Below are positions 17,460 through 27,366 of a DNA stretch of 48,543 nt, piece by piece. Each line of letters starts with the position of its first letter. The first letter of the stretch is position 1. The translations under genes were made by a program, and so were the position numbers. The notes beneath the pieces were generated by a model that was not told the DNA's origin, did not search any database, and saw only the letters and a list, made by a program, of their open reading frames with translations. Origin of the DNA: Woeseiaceae bacterium (lineage in GTDB: Bacteria; Pseudomonadota; Gammaproteobacteria; Steroidobacterales; Woeseiaceae). The stretch spans positions 1 through 48,543 of the forward strand of contig JANQPG010000022.1 in assembly GCA_028289545.1 (NCBI GenBank). Reading direction: 5' to 3'.

Positions 17460-20400
17460 ATGAAAAAGAAATCCAAGCTGGTTCGCTATAGTAGAGCGGG
17501 CGATCAATTTCACTATCTCTGGGCTGCTCGGAGATGTCTTGCTCTTCTTCAGCCTGGAACCAATCTAAAGTGCGTCACAATTGAAGGCGTGTCGGCTAAC
17601 GAAACACTCGATGATGAAGAAGATCTCGGCGAAGAAGTTGTAGATGTCGCCGAATACTATGGCAGCGACAAACTTGAGGATTGCCAACAGGTTTCGTACT
17701 ACCAGCTGAAGCATTCGACAACAAACGCCAACAAGCCATGGACCTTGAGTGGCCTCAAGACGACTCTTAATGGTTTCTTTAAGCGATACCAGGCCTTTAA
17801 GAGCGGCGCATCAAATGAGGGAGGGCAGCAAGCCAATTTTGTGTTCACGACAAATCGACGGGTGGATTCGGCAGTTCATTCACTTCTTCATCGGGTTAGA
17901 AAGCGAAAACTGAAGAACCGGGATCTAAAACAGTGGGCACAACTAAAAGGCTATCTTTCTACCCAAGAAGACTCGCAAGCTTTTGAGTTTCTCGACCAAT
18001 TTTGGATCGATGATACCAATGACAATTACTGGCAGCAGCGCAACATTCTAGTTGAGGAACTTAGCGGATACGTGCCGGGCCCGGATAGGGAGGGTGCGGA
18101 TCAACTGTGGCGCCTTGTCACCGAAAAAGCGCTGCCCGGGAACTCGAGTAGTCCTGAAATCACCAAGGAGGATGTACTTCGTGTTCTAAATACCGACGAA
18201 GACGAGCTATTTCCAGCCTCATGCCTCATAGAGGATGGCGAACACCTGTTTACACGAGAGCAGGAAAGTAATTTCCTAGAACAGATCCTTTCCTCAGATG
18301 GCGCACCCGTTATCATTCATGCAGATAGTGGCGTAGGCAAAACCGCGTTGGCCAGACGGTTGCAGAAACGCATCTCGAGCCACTCGTTCAGTGTCCTTTA
18401 CGATTGTTTCGGCAACGGAACTTACAGAAGTGCGGTTCATGTTCGCCACGGTCACAACGTTGGCTTTGTTCAAATCACCAACGAACTGGCGGCACATAAG
18501 CTATGTCACCCTATGATCCCTTCCGGCAAGGCTCAACCGACAGACTATCTGAAGGCTTTTGGTTTTCGGCTAAAGCAAGCAATCACATTGCTAAGGGCAA
18601 GGCAGCCAGATGCCAAGCTGGTCGTGTTCATCGATGCTGCAGACAACGCGCAGATGGCAGCGGAAGAGTACAATGAGCGCGCGAGCTTTCCGAGAGACCT
18701 GATTCGGCACAGGGTCCCGGAAGGAGTGCTGATCGTCTACCTTTGTAGAACTCATCGACGAGATAAGCTAAACCCACCGCTTGAATATGTCGATCTTGCC
18801 TTGGAATCTTTCTCGGAAGCGGAAACCGAACAGCTGCTCAAACGGACATTCCCGGATGCGAGCGTAAACGACGTTCGGGAGTTTCATCGTCTGAGCCTTC
18901 GAAATCCTCGGGTTCAGGCTACATGGCTTTCGATGAGTTTGAGTTTGGCTGAAACGTTAGAAATGCTGGGTCCAAACCCAACAACTGCTGAAGACGCAAT
19001 TCGCGATGTGTTTCAGCGGGCCATCGACCGACTCTTGGATGAAGTGCCAAATACGGAAGCCTCGCAAATCCGTAATCTTTGCGAGGCTCTGGCTGCGCTG
19101 CGCCCTTTCATTCCGATGGAGGTTCTATCCCTCGCATCAGGAATGTCCCAAAGCGCTATACGCAGCTTCGTAGTCGATCTCGGTCGACCAATATCGATTA
19201 CAGGAGACGCGATTCAGTTCTTTGATGAGCCTTCCGAAACGTGGTTTCGGGAAACCTACAAGCCCTCTCAGACGAAGCTTGGTGACTTCATTGGGCGAAT
19301 TAGACCGTTGACCAAGAGGAGCAGCTATGTTGCTTCTGCTTTACCTCAACTCATGCTCGAAGCCGGGCAATACGATGAATTGGTAGACTTAGTCCTCTCC
19401 GATTCCGATTTGCCGAGCGACAATCCCGTTGATCGGCGAAACGCCTCTCTGCACCGACTACAGTTTGCTTTGAAGGCAGCACTAAGAAAAGAGCGATACG
19501 AGGATGCGGTAAAGCTGGCATTGAAGGCAGGTGGAGAGACCGCTGGAGATGCCCGACAACGAGCCCTAGTCCAAGAAAACACAGACCTAGTTTCGCATTT
19601 GCTACCGGATCATCGCCTAAGGGAGATAGTTGCTCAGAAGAGCTTCTCCACAAGTTGGCATGGCGGTCATCACGCCTACGAAGCGGCGCTTCTTTCGGGG
19701 TGCAAGAACACAGTTTCTGAATCCCGCAGCTATCTCAGGCTCGCCCACAAATGGGCTCGCAATTGGTCTCGCCTCTCTCCGGAAGAACGAGAAGAGGCCG
19801 AGATTAGTGATGAAGACATCGCCGAGATAGCTTTCGCCAAACTCAATCTAGGTGGGCCTGGCGCTCTTGTGGAAGAGTTCGAAAGCTGGAGACCCAGGGA
19901 AGTTGCGTACCGAGCCGGAGCCATCGTCTTCGGACGATTGGTCGATCTCGGCCAGTTCGATTTGCTCAACGAAATTGGCGACGTATCCAGTAGCAATCTT
20001 TTTATTCAATTAGCCTTAATACATGCGCAGAACAGAGTCCTCCGGTGCCCCAGTTCGCATGTCGTTAAGTCAGCTATTGACGGTTTAACAGCAGGCCGGA
20101 AACGTCTGAAGAAGCTCGATCGTCACTTGAGCTATGAGCAAAAACTATTGTCCGTCGTTAACTCAGTTGCTCAAGCGGCCGTAACTCATGGATCGATATC
20201 TAACGACGAGATTGTGGCCGTTTTGAACAGGTATATCCCCAAACCGGATGAATACTACTACAGCCGTTTTTCGGATGAACCACGGTTCACGCTTCTTCGG
20301 GCGAACTGCTTGCGCGCAGCTCTTTCAGGGAAGACGATTGGATTGCTTGATCTCGCGAGCCCTAAACTTCGTAACAAATTCAAAGAGAACCGGCACAACT

Positions 20401-23400
20401 ACGATAGTGACTCACGACAATTTCGTGAGGACGTCGGTTCCGTTCTTCCGTGGCACAAACTCTGGACAAGAGCACTTCTGAATGATCTCAGTTCGGACGA
20501 ACTGGATGCCGAAATAGAAGACTGCATCAAGGAGTCAGATAAGGCTGCGAACGTCCACTATCGAGACGACCGCCCCACTTCAAATGAGATCTCTAGGTTG
20601 TGGATGGAGATCGTCATGATCGTCGATCCTACAACAGAGAAAATGGAGCGAATGCTTGAATGGAAAAAGTCACTCAAGCAGTCACTCTTTACACCTGCTC
20701 TAACTCATTTGGCGAGCGTGTGCGCCCGATGTGATCCTCTAAGCAATTACACTTTTGACTTTGCGAAGGAAGCATTTGACCTGATTGACGCTGAGCGCAT
20801 GGATGCAGAGAGTAAGGTCGACACATACTGCAAGATCGCGAGGTCTGTTTTTGCAGCTAGTATTGAAGAATCTGCTTACTATTTCGATCAAGCAGTCGAA
20901 GTTGCTGGGAAGATCGGTGAGGAGAATCTGGACCGTTGGTCGTCGTGTCTTGAATTGGCATGTGCGGCGTCAGACGTGAATGCTCCAAATTCAGAACTTG
21001 CGTACAGATTGTCTCGCGCTGCTGAGGTGACATACGATTTTGTGGCTCGTGACAAGTATTTCGACTGGGAAGGAACGGTAGAGGCTATTACAAGGCTCTG
21101 CTCCTCGTCCGGTCCTACTATCTTGAGCCGCTGGCGGGATAGAGGATTCGGCTGGGATGCGCGACTGTTTCCAGAAGTCCTTACGCATTTGATCGATGTT
21201 AAGAAAGTCGCTCCAGACTTAGGTGCAGCCTTTTTCGGGTTTAGATATCAATGGAATACTGCCGATTTCTTGGAGGGAGCTTTCTCGTCCCATTCGGACG
21301 GGCGTGAGCGCAAGCAAATATTCGAGGAGATCGTACCTTATCTATTGCTAAGCGGAACTTCCTCTTCTAATTGGAGGAAGATCATCGAGACTGGGGCGAT
21401 GTTGGCGTGCGATACAGGTCACCTAGCCGGCTATCTAAAAAGAGCGGAGTTTGTCGACCAAGTAAGACGTAAGAGAGAAAGTGCCCCAAGCGGCAACTAC
21501 AAATCAGAACCAATTCCTTCGAAGGATTGGGATTCGATATTCGCCGGCCTAGACACTGCTTCAACGGAGAGTATTCAAGATGCATATAGGAGAATGCGGT
21601 CGGGGGAGCCACCGTACTATTTATCTGACTTTGCTGAAGAGTCCTTTCGTCGAGTTGAAGCAGGGAGTGAAGGGGCGGCCCTTGTAGCGATATTCAGAAC
21701 GCCGGATTTCCGGTTGTTTGATCTGAAGGATGTCTTTGAGGCAATTCCAGGTAGCTGGTTCAACCGCCAACATATCAGGGTGACGCTGTCTAATATCTTG
21801 GAGAGTGTCTGCCGAGAGCACTTTTACGAAATAGCCAAGAGCCGTTACTATCAACCGCTCCCGTTTGACGCAATCGCCGCAAAATGCGGCGTAACCGAGC
21901 GTGAGATATACGACTGGGTTATCGAAGCCAGCGCTGAGAACCCTAGTATCTTGGGTTCTGGAAGACTCTTCTCGCTTGTAGGGTTGATTGCACCAAAGCT
22001 GTCTCGCGAAGAAGCGACTAGAGCCTTGGATTATGGTCTCCGATTGTTGGAAGAGGACTTTGATAAGAACGATGGTGATGGAGATTGGCGCAGTGTCTTG
22101 TATCCACCGCAGGAGACGAGTGAAGCTTTAGCTGGGTATATATGGGCTTCGCTTGCGTCTCCTCGCACAGCCGATCGTTGGGAGGCCGCGCACGTTGTTT
22201 GCCTGCTTTGCTGTTTTCGCCAGGATAAGGTGCTCGATCCGCTAGTGGATCTGGCATTGGGCCAAACTCCAAATCCGTTCCACGACAAAAAATTGCCACA
22301 CTATGACTTTAGCGCACAAATCTGGCTCCTTTTAGCGCTGCGAAGGTCTATTCAGAAAGGGTACATAGTTGCGCCGGTTTTCGAAGAATTCCTGCGATCG
22401 TCGTGTTCATTGAAGCAGAGCCATATCATAATTCGCGGGATTTCAGCGACATGCCTTTTAGAGTTATATGAGCAACGGAAGGTCAATTTATCCCCTGAAG
22501 AGATTCTTCGGTTACGAGGGATAAACAAATCGGGTTTTGATGTTATCCAGTCCAAGTCATATCAGCGCAATCTCAGAGTACTAACTGAAGATCTGATCGA
22601 CGAATACGACAAGTACTACTTCGGCTACGATATCGCTGAATCGTGGTTCAAAAGCCTCGGTGGAGTTTTCGGTCTTCAGTCCGCGGAAGTTGAACTCCGA
22701 GCACTAAAGGTAATCCGGGGGGATTGGAAAGTTCAAGGGTCCGGCGGCTGGGATGCTGATCCGCGGACAAAGCGGGGTTACTACCGCAGCGGCGAGGACT
22801 CCTATTCCAAATACTCACATCCTAGAACGGAAAACCTGGGGTTCTATCGCGCATACAATTCGATGATGATCGTCGCCGGGCAACTAATCGATTCCATTCA
22901 GCGACACCAAGACCCGGAGTACCCTGATGAACTCTCGGAGTGGATCAATGAGCACGAGCCGACGCGAGCCGATGGCCTATGGCTTGCTGATCGTAGGGAC
23001 CCGCAACCGCCCGAAAGACAGGTATGGAAAGAGTCGGAAATAGCGGATAGCTGGCCGTTTAGTGTCCGACGGCTAGACTTAGAAAACGCTATTTGGGTAC
23101 AGACTGATGAACTCTGCGTATGGGGCGATTGGAACTACTCATCCGATGATCGGCAGGAATACATTCGTGTTTCTAGTGCCTTCACGAGGCCCGAAAACTC
23201 GATGGCCCTTCTGAGAGCGCTGCAGACAAGTTCCGACACACTCGGGGGACGTCTACCAACTGCGGGAAGTGATCTCGAAGTAAACGATGGTCTCTATCAA
23301 CTAAAAGGGTGGATACAAGAGAATTCGAAAGAACTAGGTATCGACGAGTATGATCCTTGGGCTGGGGACATATGCTACCCACCGCTTCGGCCTGCCGAGT

Positions 23401-23741
23401 GGTTCGCTCAAGAATTCAATTTGCAACATGACTACGAACAAAGAGTTTGGTTTAGTGAAGAGCAAGGAGGACGTGACCTTTTGCGCTCACAGATGTGGGG
23501 CGATCAGGGTGAAAGAAACGATCAATACATACCAGAGGTAGGTCAGCGTTTGGTGGCTACCAAGAAGACTATGTTGCAGCAACTGGCACAGCTAAAAATG
23601 GACCTAATACTGGAGGTGCAGATTAGACGCGATTTTCGCCGCGATTCATTTCGTCGCGAGAGATCTTCAGTAGTGGACTATGTTCCTCCATACACACTGT
23701 TTACGATTCTAGAGGCTGATGGAAGACTCAAAACGATTTGA
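17460..23741 (+). CDS. Avs3A-like antiviral STAND NTPase with N-terminal Cap4-like nuclease
   Basis: A 2093-residue protein. Residues 1 to about 220 resemble the Cap4 (DUF4297-type) PD-(D/E)xK nuclease: GDQFHYLWAARRCL near 14-27, IEGV at 41-44 and the YYQLKHS strand with Q82 and K84. A P-loop NTPase follows, with Walker A ADSGVGKTA at 288-296, Walker B LVVFIDAADNA at 387-397, and an Arg at 430 after a hydrophobic strand, as in STAND ATPases. The remaining 1500 residues are mostly helical, the expected sensor arm. Known Avs proteins bind phage terminase or portal protein, tetramerise and cut DNA. Length, domain order and a small overlapping 3' partner fit AVAST type III. Codon use is AT-richer than the flanks. 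No strong Shine-Dalgarno sequence precedes the ATG. The family call rests on motifs, not on alignment. Confidence 0.72.
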   Translation: MKKKSKLVRYSRAGDQFHYLWAARRCLALLQPGTNLKCVTIEGVSANETLDDEEDLGEEVVDVAEYYGSDKLEDCQQVSYYQLKHSTTNANKPWTLSGLKTTLNGFFKRYQAFKSGASNEGGQQANFVFTTNRRVDSAVHSLLHRVRKRKLKNRDLKQWAQLKGYLSTQEDSQAFEFLDQFWIDDTNDNYWQQRNILVEELSGYVPGPDREGADQLWRLVTEKALPGNSSSPEITKEDVLRVLNTDEDELFPASCLIEDGEHLFTREQESNFLEQILSSDGAPVIIHADSGVGKTALARRLQKRISSHSFSVLYDCFGNGTYRSAVHVRHGHNVGFVQITNELAAHKLCHPMIPSGKAQPTDYLKAFGFRLKQAITLLRARQPDAKLVVFIDAADNAQMAAEEYNERASFPRDLIRHRVPEGVLIVYLCRTHRRDKLNPPLEYVDLALESFSEAETEQLLKRTFPDASVNDVREFHRLSLRNPRVQATWLSMSLSLAETLEMLGPNPTTAEDAIRDVFQRAIDRLLDEVPNTEASQIRNLCEALAALRPFIPMEVLSLASGMSQSAIRSFVVDLGRPISITGDAIQFFDEPSETWFRETYKPSQTKLGDFIGRIRPLTKRSSYVASALPQLMLEAGQYDELVDLVLSDSDLPSDNPVDRRNASLHRLQFALKAALRKERYEDAVKLALKAGGETAGDARQRALVQENTDLVSHLLPDHRLREIVAQKSFSTSWHGGHHAYEAALLSGCKNTVSESRSYLRLAHKWARNWSRLSPEEREEAEISDEDIAEIAFAKLNLGGPGALVEEFESWRPREVAYRAGAIVFGRLVDLGQFDLLNEIGDVSSSNLFIQLALIHAQNRVLRCPSSHVVKSAIDGLTAGRKRLKKLDRHLSYEQKLLSVVNSVAQAAVTHGSISNDEIVAVLNRYIPKPDEYYYSRFSDEPRFTLLRANCLRAALSGKTIGLLDLASPKLRNKFKENRHNYDSDSRQFREDVGSVLPWHKLWTRALLNDLSSDELDAEIEDCIKESDKAANVHYRDDRPTSNEISRLWMEIVMIVDPTTEKMERMLEWKKSLKQSLFTPALTHLASVCARCDPLSNYTFDFAKEAFDLIDAERMDAESKVDTYCKIARSVFAASIEESAYYFDQAVEVAGKIGEENLDRWSSCLELACAASDVNAPNSELAYRLSRAAEVTYDFVARDKYFDWEGTVEAITRLCSSSGPTILSRWRDRGFGWDARLFPEVLTHLIDVKKVAPDLGAAFFGFRYQWNTADFLEGAFSSHSDGRERKQIFEEIVPYLLLSGTSSSNWRKIIETGAMLACDTGHLAGYLKRAEFVDQVRRKRESAPSGNYKSEPIPSKDWDSIFAGLDTASTESIQDAYRRMRSGEPPYYLSDFAEESFRRVEAGSEGAALVAIFRTPDFRLFDLKDVFEAIPGSWFNRQHIRVTLSNILESVCREHFYEIAKSRYYQPLPFDAIAAKCGVTEREIYDWVIEASAENPSILGSGRLFSLVGLIAPKLSREEATRALDYGLRLLEEDFDKNDGDGDWRSVLYPPQETSEALAGYIWASLASPRTADRWEAAHVVCLLCCFRQDKVLDPLVDLALGQTPNPFHDKKLPHYDFSAQIWLLLALRRSIQKGYIVAPVFEEFLRSSCSLKQSHIIIRGISATCLLELYEQRKVNLSPEEILRLRGINKSGFDVIQSKSYQRNLRVLTEDLIDEYDKYYFGYDIAESWFKSLGGVFGLQSAEVELRALKVIRGDWKVQGSGGWDADPRTKRGYYRSGEDSYSKYSHPRTENLGFYRAYNSMMIVAGQLIDSIQRHQDPEYPDELSEWINEHEPTRADGLWLADRRDPQPPERQVWKESEIADSWPFSVRRLDLENAIWVQTDELCVWGDWNYSSDDRQEYIRVSSAFTRPENSMALLRALQTSSDTLGGRLPTAGSDLEVNDGLYQLKGWIQENSKELGIDEYDPWAGDICYPPLRPAEWFAQEFNLQHDYEQRVWFSEEQGGRDLLRSQMWGDQGERNDQYIPEVGQRLVATKKTMLQQLAQLKMDLILEVQIRRDFRRDSFRRERSSVVDYVPPYTLFTILEADGRLKTI

Positions 23742-24408
23742 AGACGTGGTGGTCTTAGGAAAGAGGCTCGTCTCTGAGCTGGGGCCTGAGCAATCCACAA
23801 GCACACTGGGGAACTGGATAGCTCACCATATCGCCGAACTCATCGTTGAGGCTGAACAAGCGGATGAAGAAGCAAAAACTGCGTTAGAAGACCGATGCCG
23901 CTCTGCTATCTTGGCTCTCTGGAAGCACATTGAAGTGTTCCCGAGAGGAACACGTCCACTTGAAGACCTTGAGGCTCTATTAGAAACGATAAGGGCGTTG
24001 GACCCAAACAATGGCGCCTTCTTCTATCAGAAACAGGCGCAAGAAGCTGCCGACAAATCAAATCTGTCGGAAGAATCAAAAGAGTGGTTGGCCCTTTCGC
24101 GCGGACTCGACTACTCAGCGCGCGTGCTGATTGAGATGTGCTTGAAAAATGCAGCTAACTGCGTTCCTTCAGAGATACAGGAATGGTATGAGCTATCGGA
24201 AACAGTTTCTGATATAGAACCGCTAACTATTCGTGTCGTAAGGTCGATTACCAATAGAGAGGACATAAATACTGAGAAGGAAGACGAAGCAAAGAAGGCC
24301 TTGATCGAATCACTGCAAGATCGCAAGGAGCGCCTACAGGGTATGATTCAGATGGCGGAACTGCTGGCATCATCGATCGAACAAGAGGTCAAGGAGCTAG
24401 CTTCTTAG
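23719..24408 (+). CDS. Small helical partner of the Avs3-like protein (Avs3B-like)
   Basis: A 229-residue, acidic, almost wholly helical protein without signal peptide or membrane segments. Notable segments are ELIVEAEQADEEAKTALEDR near the N-terminus and EKEDEAKKALIESLQDRKER near the C-terminus, both likely coiled coils. Its ATG lies 23 bases inside the end of the large NTPase gene, preceded by AGAGG, so the two are translationally coupled. AVAST type III systems carry a second small gene beside the large STAND gene, which fits, but I cannot confirm sequence homology. It could help folding, hold the NTPase inactive, or add a recognition surface; all are inference. Confidence 0.62.
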   Translation: MEDSKRFEDVVVLGKRLVSELGPEQSTSTLGNWIAHHIAELIVEAEQADEEAKTALEDRCRSAILALWKHIEVFPRGTRPLEDLEALLETIRALDPNNGAFFYQKQAQEAADKSNLSEESKEWLALSRGLDYSARVLIEMCLKNAANCVPSEIQEWYELSETVSDIEPLTIRVVRSITNREDINTEKEDEAKKALIESLQDRKERLQGMIQMAELLASSIEQEVKELAS

Positions 24409-24949
24409 CGCTTTCATTAGTTGATACGGATTGTGCTAGCGCGTCCGAGGTAAACCGCTAAGGTCCGGTGAGCTTCTTAGTACTACATGATGTTGGGCGA
24501 AGTCGTTTCCTTAGGCATCGAAATACACAAATTATGAGTGCGGAAACTGATTTCAAGTTCGCTTACTCGTTCAATCAATGGAGGGCCGCTGTTCGTTATG
24601 CGGGCCGCCGCCTTCTCAATCGACTACGTATCGCTGTCGTAAGCTTCCCCTGATCTGAGATGGTACGGAGTTGGAGTTTCCGGCAGCCAGGGGCCCGCGA
24701 CGGTTGGTCAGTCTAAGTGGCTAAGCCTGCATTTGTGTAGGCACTCCCTATGGCGGAGTCTGTCACGACCGGCCGTTTTGCTATCAGCACTGCCTCAATG
24801 CCAGATCTCTCAAGGATTCAGCAGTATTCTACGCGCGTCCTCCACTTTGCTCTGTGGACATTTCGCCCAAAAAAGGCATTATATGCGCATATATAGTAAG
24901 TGCTTCCCTTCCACCAAGAACCACAATCAAGAAAGAGAGGTGCTCCACC
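24409..24949. other. Gene-free stretch between defence pair and exported protein
   Basis: About 540 bases without a convincing gene. A 61-codon frame at 24468-24653 has no ribosome binding site and no recognisable features. The right end is AT-rich and holds the palindrome at 24880-24893 and a TATAGT at 24892-24897, so it probably carries the promoter of the next gene. No terminator with a T run was found after 24408. Confidence 0.5.
24880..24893. promoter_or_regulatory. 14-nt perfect palindrome upstream of the exported-protein gene
   Basis: TATATGCGCATATA is self-complementary and overlaps a -10-like TATAGT (24892-24897), 57 bases before the ATG at 24950. Such a site over a promoter suggests a dimeric repressor, possibly island-encoded. 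No good -35 at the right distance was found. Confidence 0.4.
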
Positions 24950-26275
24950 ATGCGATCAAGACAGCTCGCAGCTTTATTGATATTCGTATCTTTTCCTTTG
25001 ACGCTTCCTTCGCAAGGGCTAGAGACTTTTGCCGTCGGTGCCACTGTGAATGGCGTGTTTAGCAACATCGCGGACGAACTGAGGGGGATTATTGAACAAG
25101 CGGAGGACTCGGCAAACATAGTTGCCATGAAATCAAGAATCCAAGCAACGATTCTCCTGCAGAATCTCAGCCTTTTGGCCAATCAATACACGGATAAATT
25201 GTTCGAGGAGTTGCGCGAAACTGAAAGGCAGCTTTTCATCGATGCGCAGCAGCTTATCGACCAATGGAACGCAGGGAACATTGAAACACTGGAGAAGCTG
25301 CAGGAGCTCAACGAAGGCCTTGCTGCAACCCTTTCCGTAATCCCGGGATCAAAAACCGAGCCTCGCGTCCTCAACTATGGACCGCCATATGTAGTAGCGC
25401 AGCCACGTTCAGTTCATAGAATCTCCTTCGACGGTCAGTTTCTAGGAGAAGGTGAACCATCGCTTGTCTTCCAGGGCCAATCCTGCGATCGCATCCGCAA
25501 GCTGGAAACTGAGCTTGAGTTCGAATGCCCAAACTCGATCTTCTCGCACTATACCTCGCTCAAACCAGTCGTCGGAACGCTTGTGGTGTATCGCGAATTA
25601 GGGTTTTTTGATTGGATAGGCAGTATTTTCTCCGAGGATGATGATTCACGATCTTATGAAGTGTCGTTGACTGCCGTCCCAGATGAGGTTGGCTTCTACG
25701 AGCTAACCGCCTACGTAAGCACTGAGGAGATTGAAAGAAAGCAGCGCACGCAGAGTTTTTACCAGAGAAATGATCATTGCTCACGCGGCCGAACGTTTAG
25801 CTGGTCAGCTATTCCGCAGAGTGGTTATGAGGTCGATATCCAATCGGTCAAATACAGTGTCACCACAAGGAGCACAAACTCTAAACTCAATTCTGTGATG
25901 CCAAGTGTTGCGTCAATAGATGTTGTAGCAAGAGTTGTCAATAATGGTAGTTGCGGTCCAAAGATTCCATTCAGCAATGATCGCGCTTACTACGACGCTA
26001 GAGGTGCATTTGGCATTACGGTCACTTGGGATGACATCAAACGCACTTCCAAAGCCATACCTAACGAGGCCGGAAAAGGATACATAGCGTGGGGACAAGA
26101 CCTCGCGATTGAGCTACCTGCCGATACAAAGAGCTTTCTCCTAACTGTAGAGCACCCCACGGGAGAGATAACTAGCGCTGATCGGCCTGGTGACTACGAG
26201 TGGATGAACGTAGCTGCCAGTCCAACGAATCTGATTCTGAAACCAAAGAGTCCGGCCGAAATCTTTGGCGAGTAA
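24950..26275 (+). CDS. Exported protein of unknown function, island cargo
   Basis: A 441-residue protein I do not recognise. It starts with a Sec-type signal peptide (RSRQLAALLIFVSFPLTLPS, cleavage near residue 22). Residues about 40-125 are helical and charged (DELRGIIEQAEDSANIVAMK, ELRETERQLFIDAQQLIDQW), a probable coiled coil. The rest looks beta-rich, with scattered cysteines (SCDRI, FECPNS, HCSRGR, GSCGPK) that could form periplasmic disulfides. No lipobox and no C-terminal anchor are visible. The ATG at 24950 has GAGAGG 9 bases upstream; a longer frame from 24854 lacks a signal and site. It may act in the envelope, perhaps with the two membrane proteins downstream, but a 468-base gap with its own promoter separates them. 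Confidence 0.75.
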   Translation: MRSRQLAALLIFVSFPLTLPSQGLETFAVGATVNGVFSNIADELRGIIEQAEDSANIVAMKSRIQATILLQNLSLLANQYTDKLFEELRETERQLFIDAQQLIDQWNAGNIETLEKLQELNEGLAATLSVIPGSKTEPRVLNYGPPYVVAQPRSVHRISFDGQFLGEGEPSLVFQGQSCDRIRKLETELEFECPNSIFSHYTSLKPVVGTLVVYRELGFFDWIGSIFSEDDDSRSYEVSLTAVPDEVGFYELTAYVSTEEIERKQRTQSFYQRNDHCSRGRTFSWSAIPQSGYEVDIQSVKYSVTTRSTNSKLNSVMPSVASIDVVARVVNNGSCGPKIPFSNDRAYYDARGAFGITVTWDDIKRTSKAIPNEAGKGYIAWGQDLAIELPADTKSFLLTVEHPTGEITSADRPGDYEWMNVAASPTNLILKPKSPAEIFGE

Positions 26276-26459
26276 AGTTGTTGGTGGAGAGTCGTGGTGC
26301 CGATGGGGCTGCTGTCCTATGTCCTAAGGCGGAATTGAGTATAGAGGTCGTCCCGGGTTTTCGGACACGATAGAGCTAATCTATGGGGGAAGCTCCGGCG
26401 GTTTGCGTTGTCTTCCTGATTGGCAGTGATTCAACGCGGGACTTTTCGTGATTGAGTGC

Positions 26460-26502
26460 TGCACCTTTGTGCACTGTAGGGCAACTCGCGCAACGAGCGC
26501 CC
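26460..26502 (+). repeat. First copy of an imperfect two-part repeat
   Basis: TGCACCTTTGTGCA (26460-26473) followed by GCAACGAGCGCCC (26490-26502) recurs as TGCACCGTTGTGCA (28282-28295) and GCAACGAGCGTCC (28309-28321). Each block has one mismatch, and the spacing differs by three bases. The first block is itself a near palindrome. This copy is in the gap 26276-26743, which holds no convincing gene; a 105-codon frame across it seems accidental. Confidence 0.5.
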
Positions 26503-26630
26503 GGCGACTGTCTAATGATTACGACTCTTGCCTGCGGCAAGTATGATCGCGCACTATGTTGGCGCGCTTGTTTGGGGCGGAATCGGCGAGAGTCGTATCC
26601 AAGTATTCGCAGTGAGGGTATTGAGGCGAA

Positions 26631-26658
26631 TTGGCTGGGAGAGTTCTCGGAGTATAAT
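26631..26658 (+). promoter_or_regulatory. Probable sigma-70 promoter for the membrane-protein pair
   Basis: TTGGCT (26631-26636) and a perfect TATAAT (26653-26658) are separated by 16 bases, about 85 bases ahead of the GTG start at 26744. No terminator lies between. Confidence 0.55.
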
Positions 26659-26743
26659 TGCACACAGTTTTGCAAGGTGTTGACAGAGTTGGCTGCTAGG
26701 GTGCAGGCGCATACCAACACTCTAGGAGCGGAGCTAAGATATC

Positions 26744-27349
26744 GTGAAGCTTCAACAAGATGTACGTGAAGTAACGAAGTTCCTATCAACGAGAAGCACC
26801 TCAATAAAGCTATATCTGGTGGTTTCTCTCTTTTTCTCCGTTAACTCGATTGCATCTCTTGCGGAGTCACTATTGACCTGGCAGGGATTCATCGTTGATG
26901 GCGTCCAGCTTTACCGCAAGTTGATTACCTATCCTTTCGTGCTGTTGGGGGAGCGGGTTGGTCTGGACTACAGTGCTTCGGATGTCGATCTGATCGTATT
27001 GTTGTTGCTGTTCGTTTTTCTACCCATACTTAGGTTGGCAAGGCAGGCGCATGGGACCTGGTTAAGTGCCGACTCTGTGATTTTCTCAGCGCCCATCGTA
27101 TTCATCGCTATTCTCTACGGTGTACTCGGATCATCTGAGCCTGAGCACCATGAGGGACTCTTAGTTAACTGGGCGGGTCTTGCCATTGGCGCTATATTGG
27201 TCTGCTTTGTTGCGGCCATCGCCTGGGTAACTTTCCGGCTCAGACCGATTCTGGCCAAGGTTCTTGTAGGCCAGTTCCTAGTGAGCGTAGTCTTCGTATT
27301 CGCGCTCGGTGTGATACTGACTGCGCTCAACGGCATTATCCGCCCGTAG
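26744..27349 (+). CDS. Multi-spanning membrane protein of unknown function
   Basis: A 201-residue protein with about five hydrophobic spans (near residues 20-42, 78-97, 110-130, 140-165 and 172-197) and short polar links; the cytosolic or periplasmic stretch at 128-140 contains SSEPEHHEGLL. I recognise no family motif. The start is GTG, with AGGAGCGGAG shortly upstream. The next gene follows after 17 bases and also encodes a membrane protein, so they are probably co-transcribed and may form a complex. Codon use is like the rest of the AT-rich cargo. Confidence 0.72.
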   Translation: MKLQQDVREVTKFLSTRSTSIKLYLVVSLFFSVNSIASLAESLLTWQGFIVDGVQLYRKLITYPFVLLGERVGLDYSASDVDLIVLLLLFVFLPILRLARQAHGTWLSADSVIFSAPIVFIAILYGVLGSSEPEHHEGLLVNWAGLAIGAILVCFVAAIAWVTFRLRPILAKVLVGQFLVSVVFVFALGVILTALNGIIRP

Positions 27350-27366
27350 ATGAGTACTAAACTACA

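Noticed and set aside
24468..24653. 61-codon plus-strand frame after the Avs3-like partner
   Set aside because: No ribosome binding site and no recognisable pattern; could be a small gene but unsupported.
26452..26769. Plus-strand 105-codon frame before the membrane-protein pair
   Set aside because: It overlaps a promoter with a perfect TATAAT and the imperfect repeat, overlaps the next gene start, and has no recognisable features.
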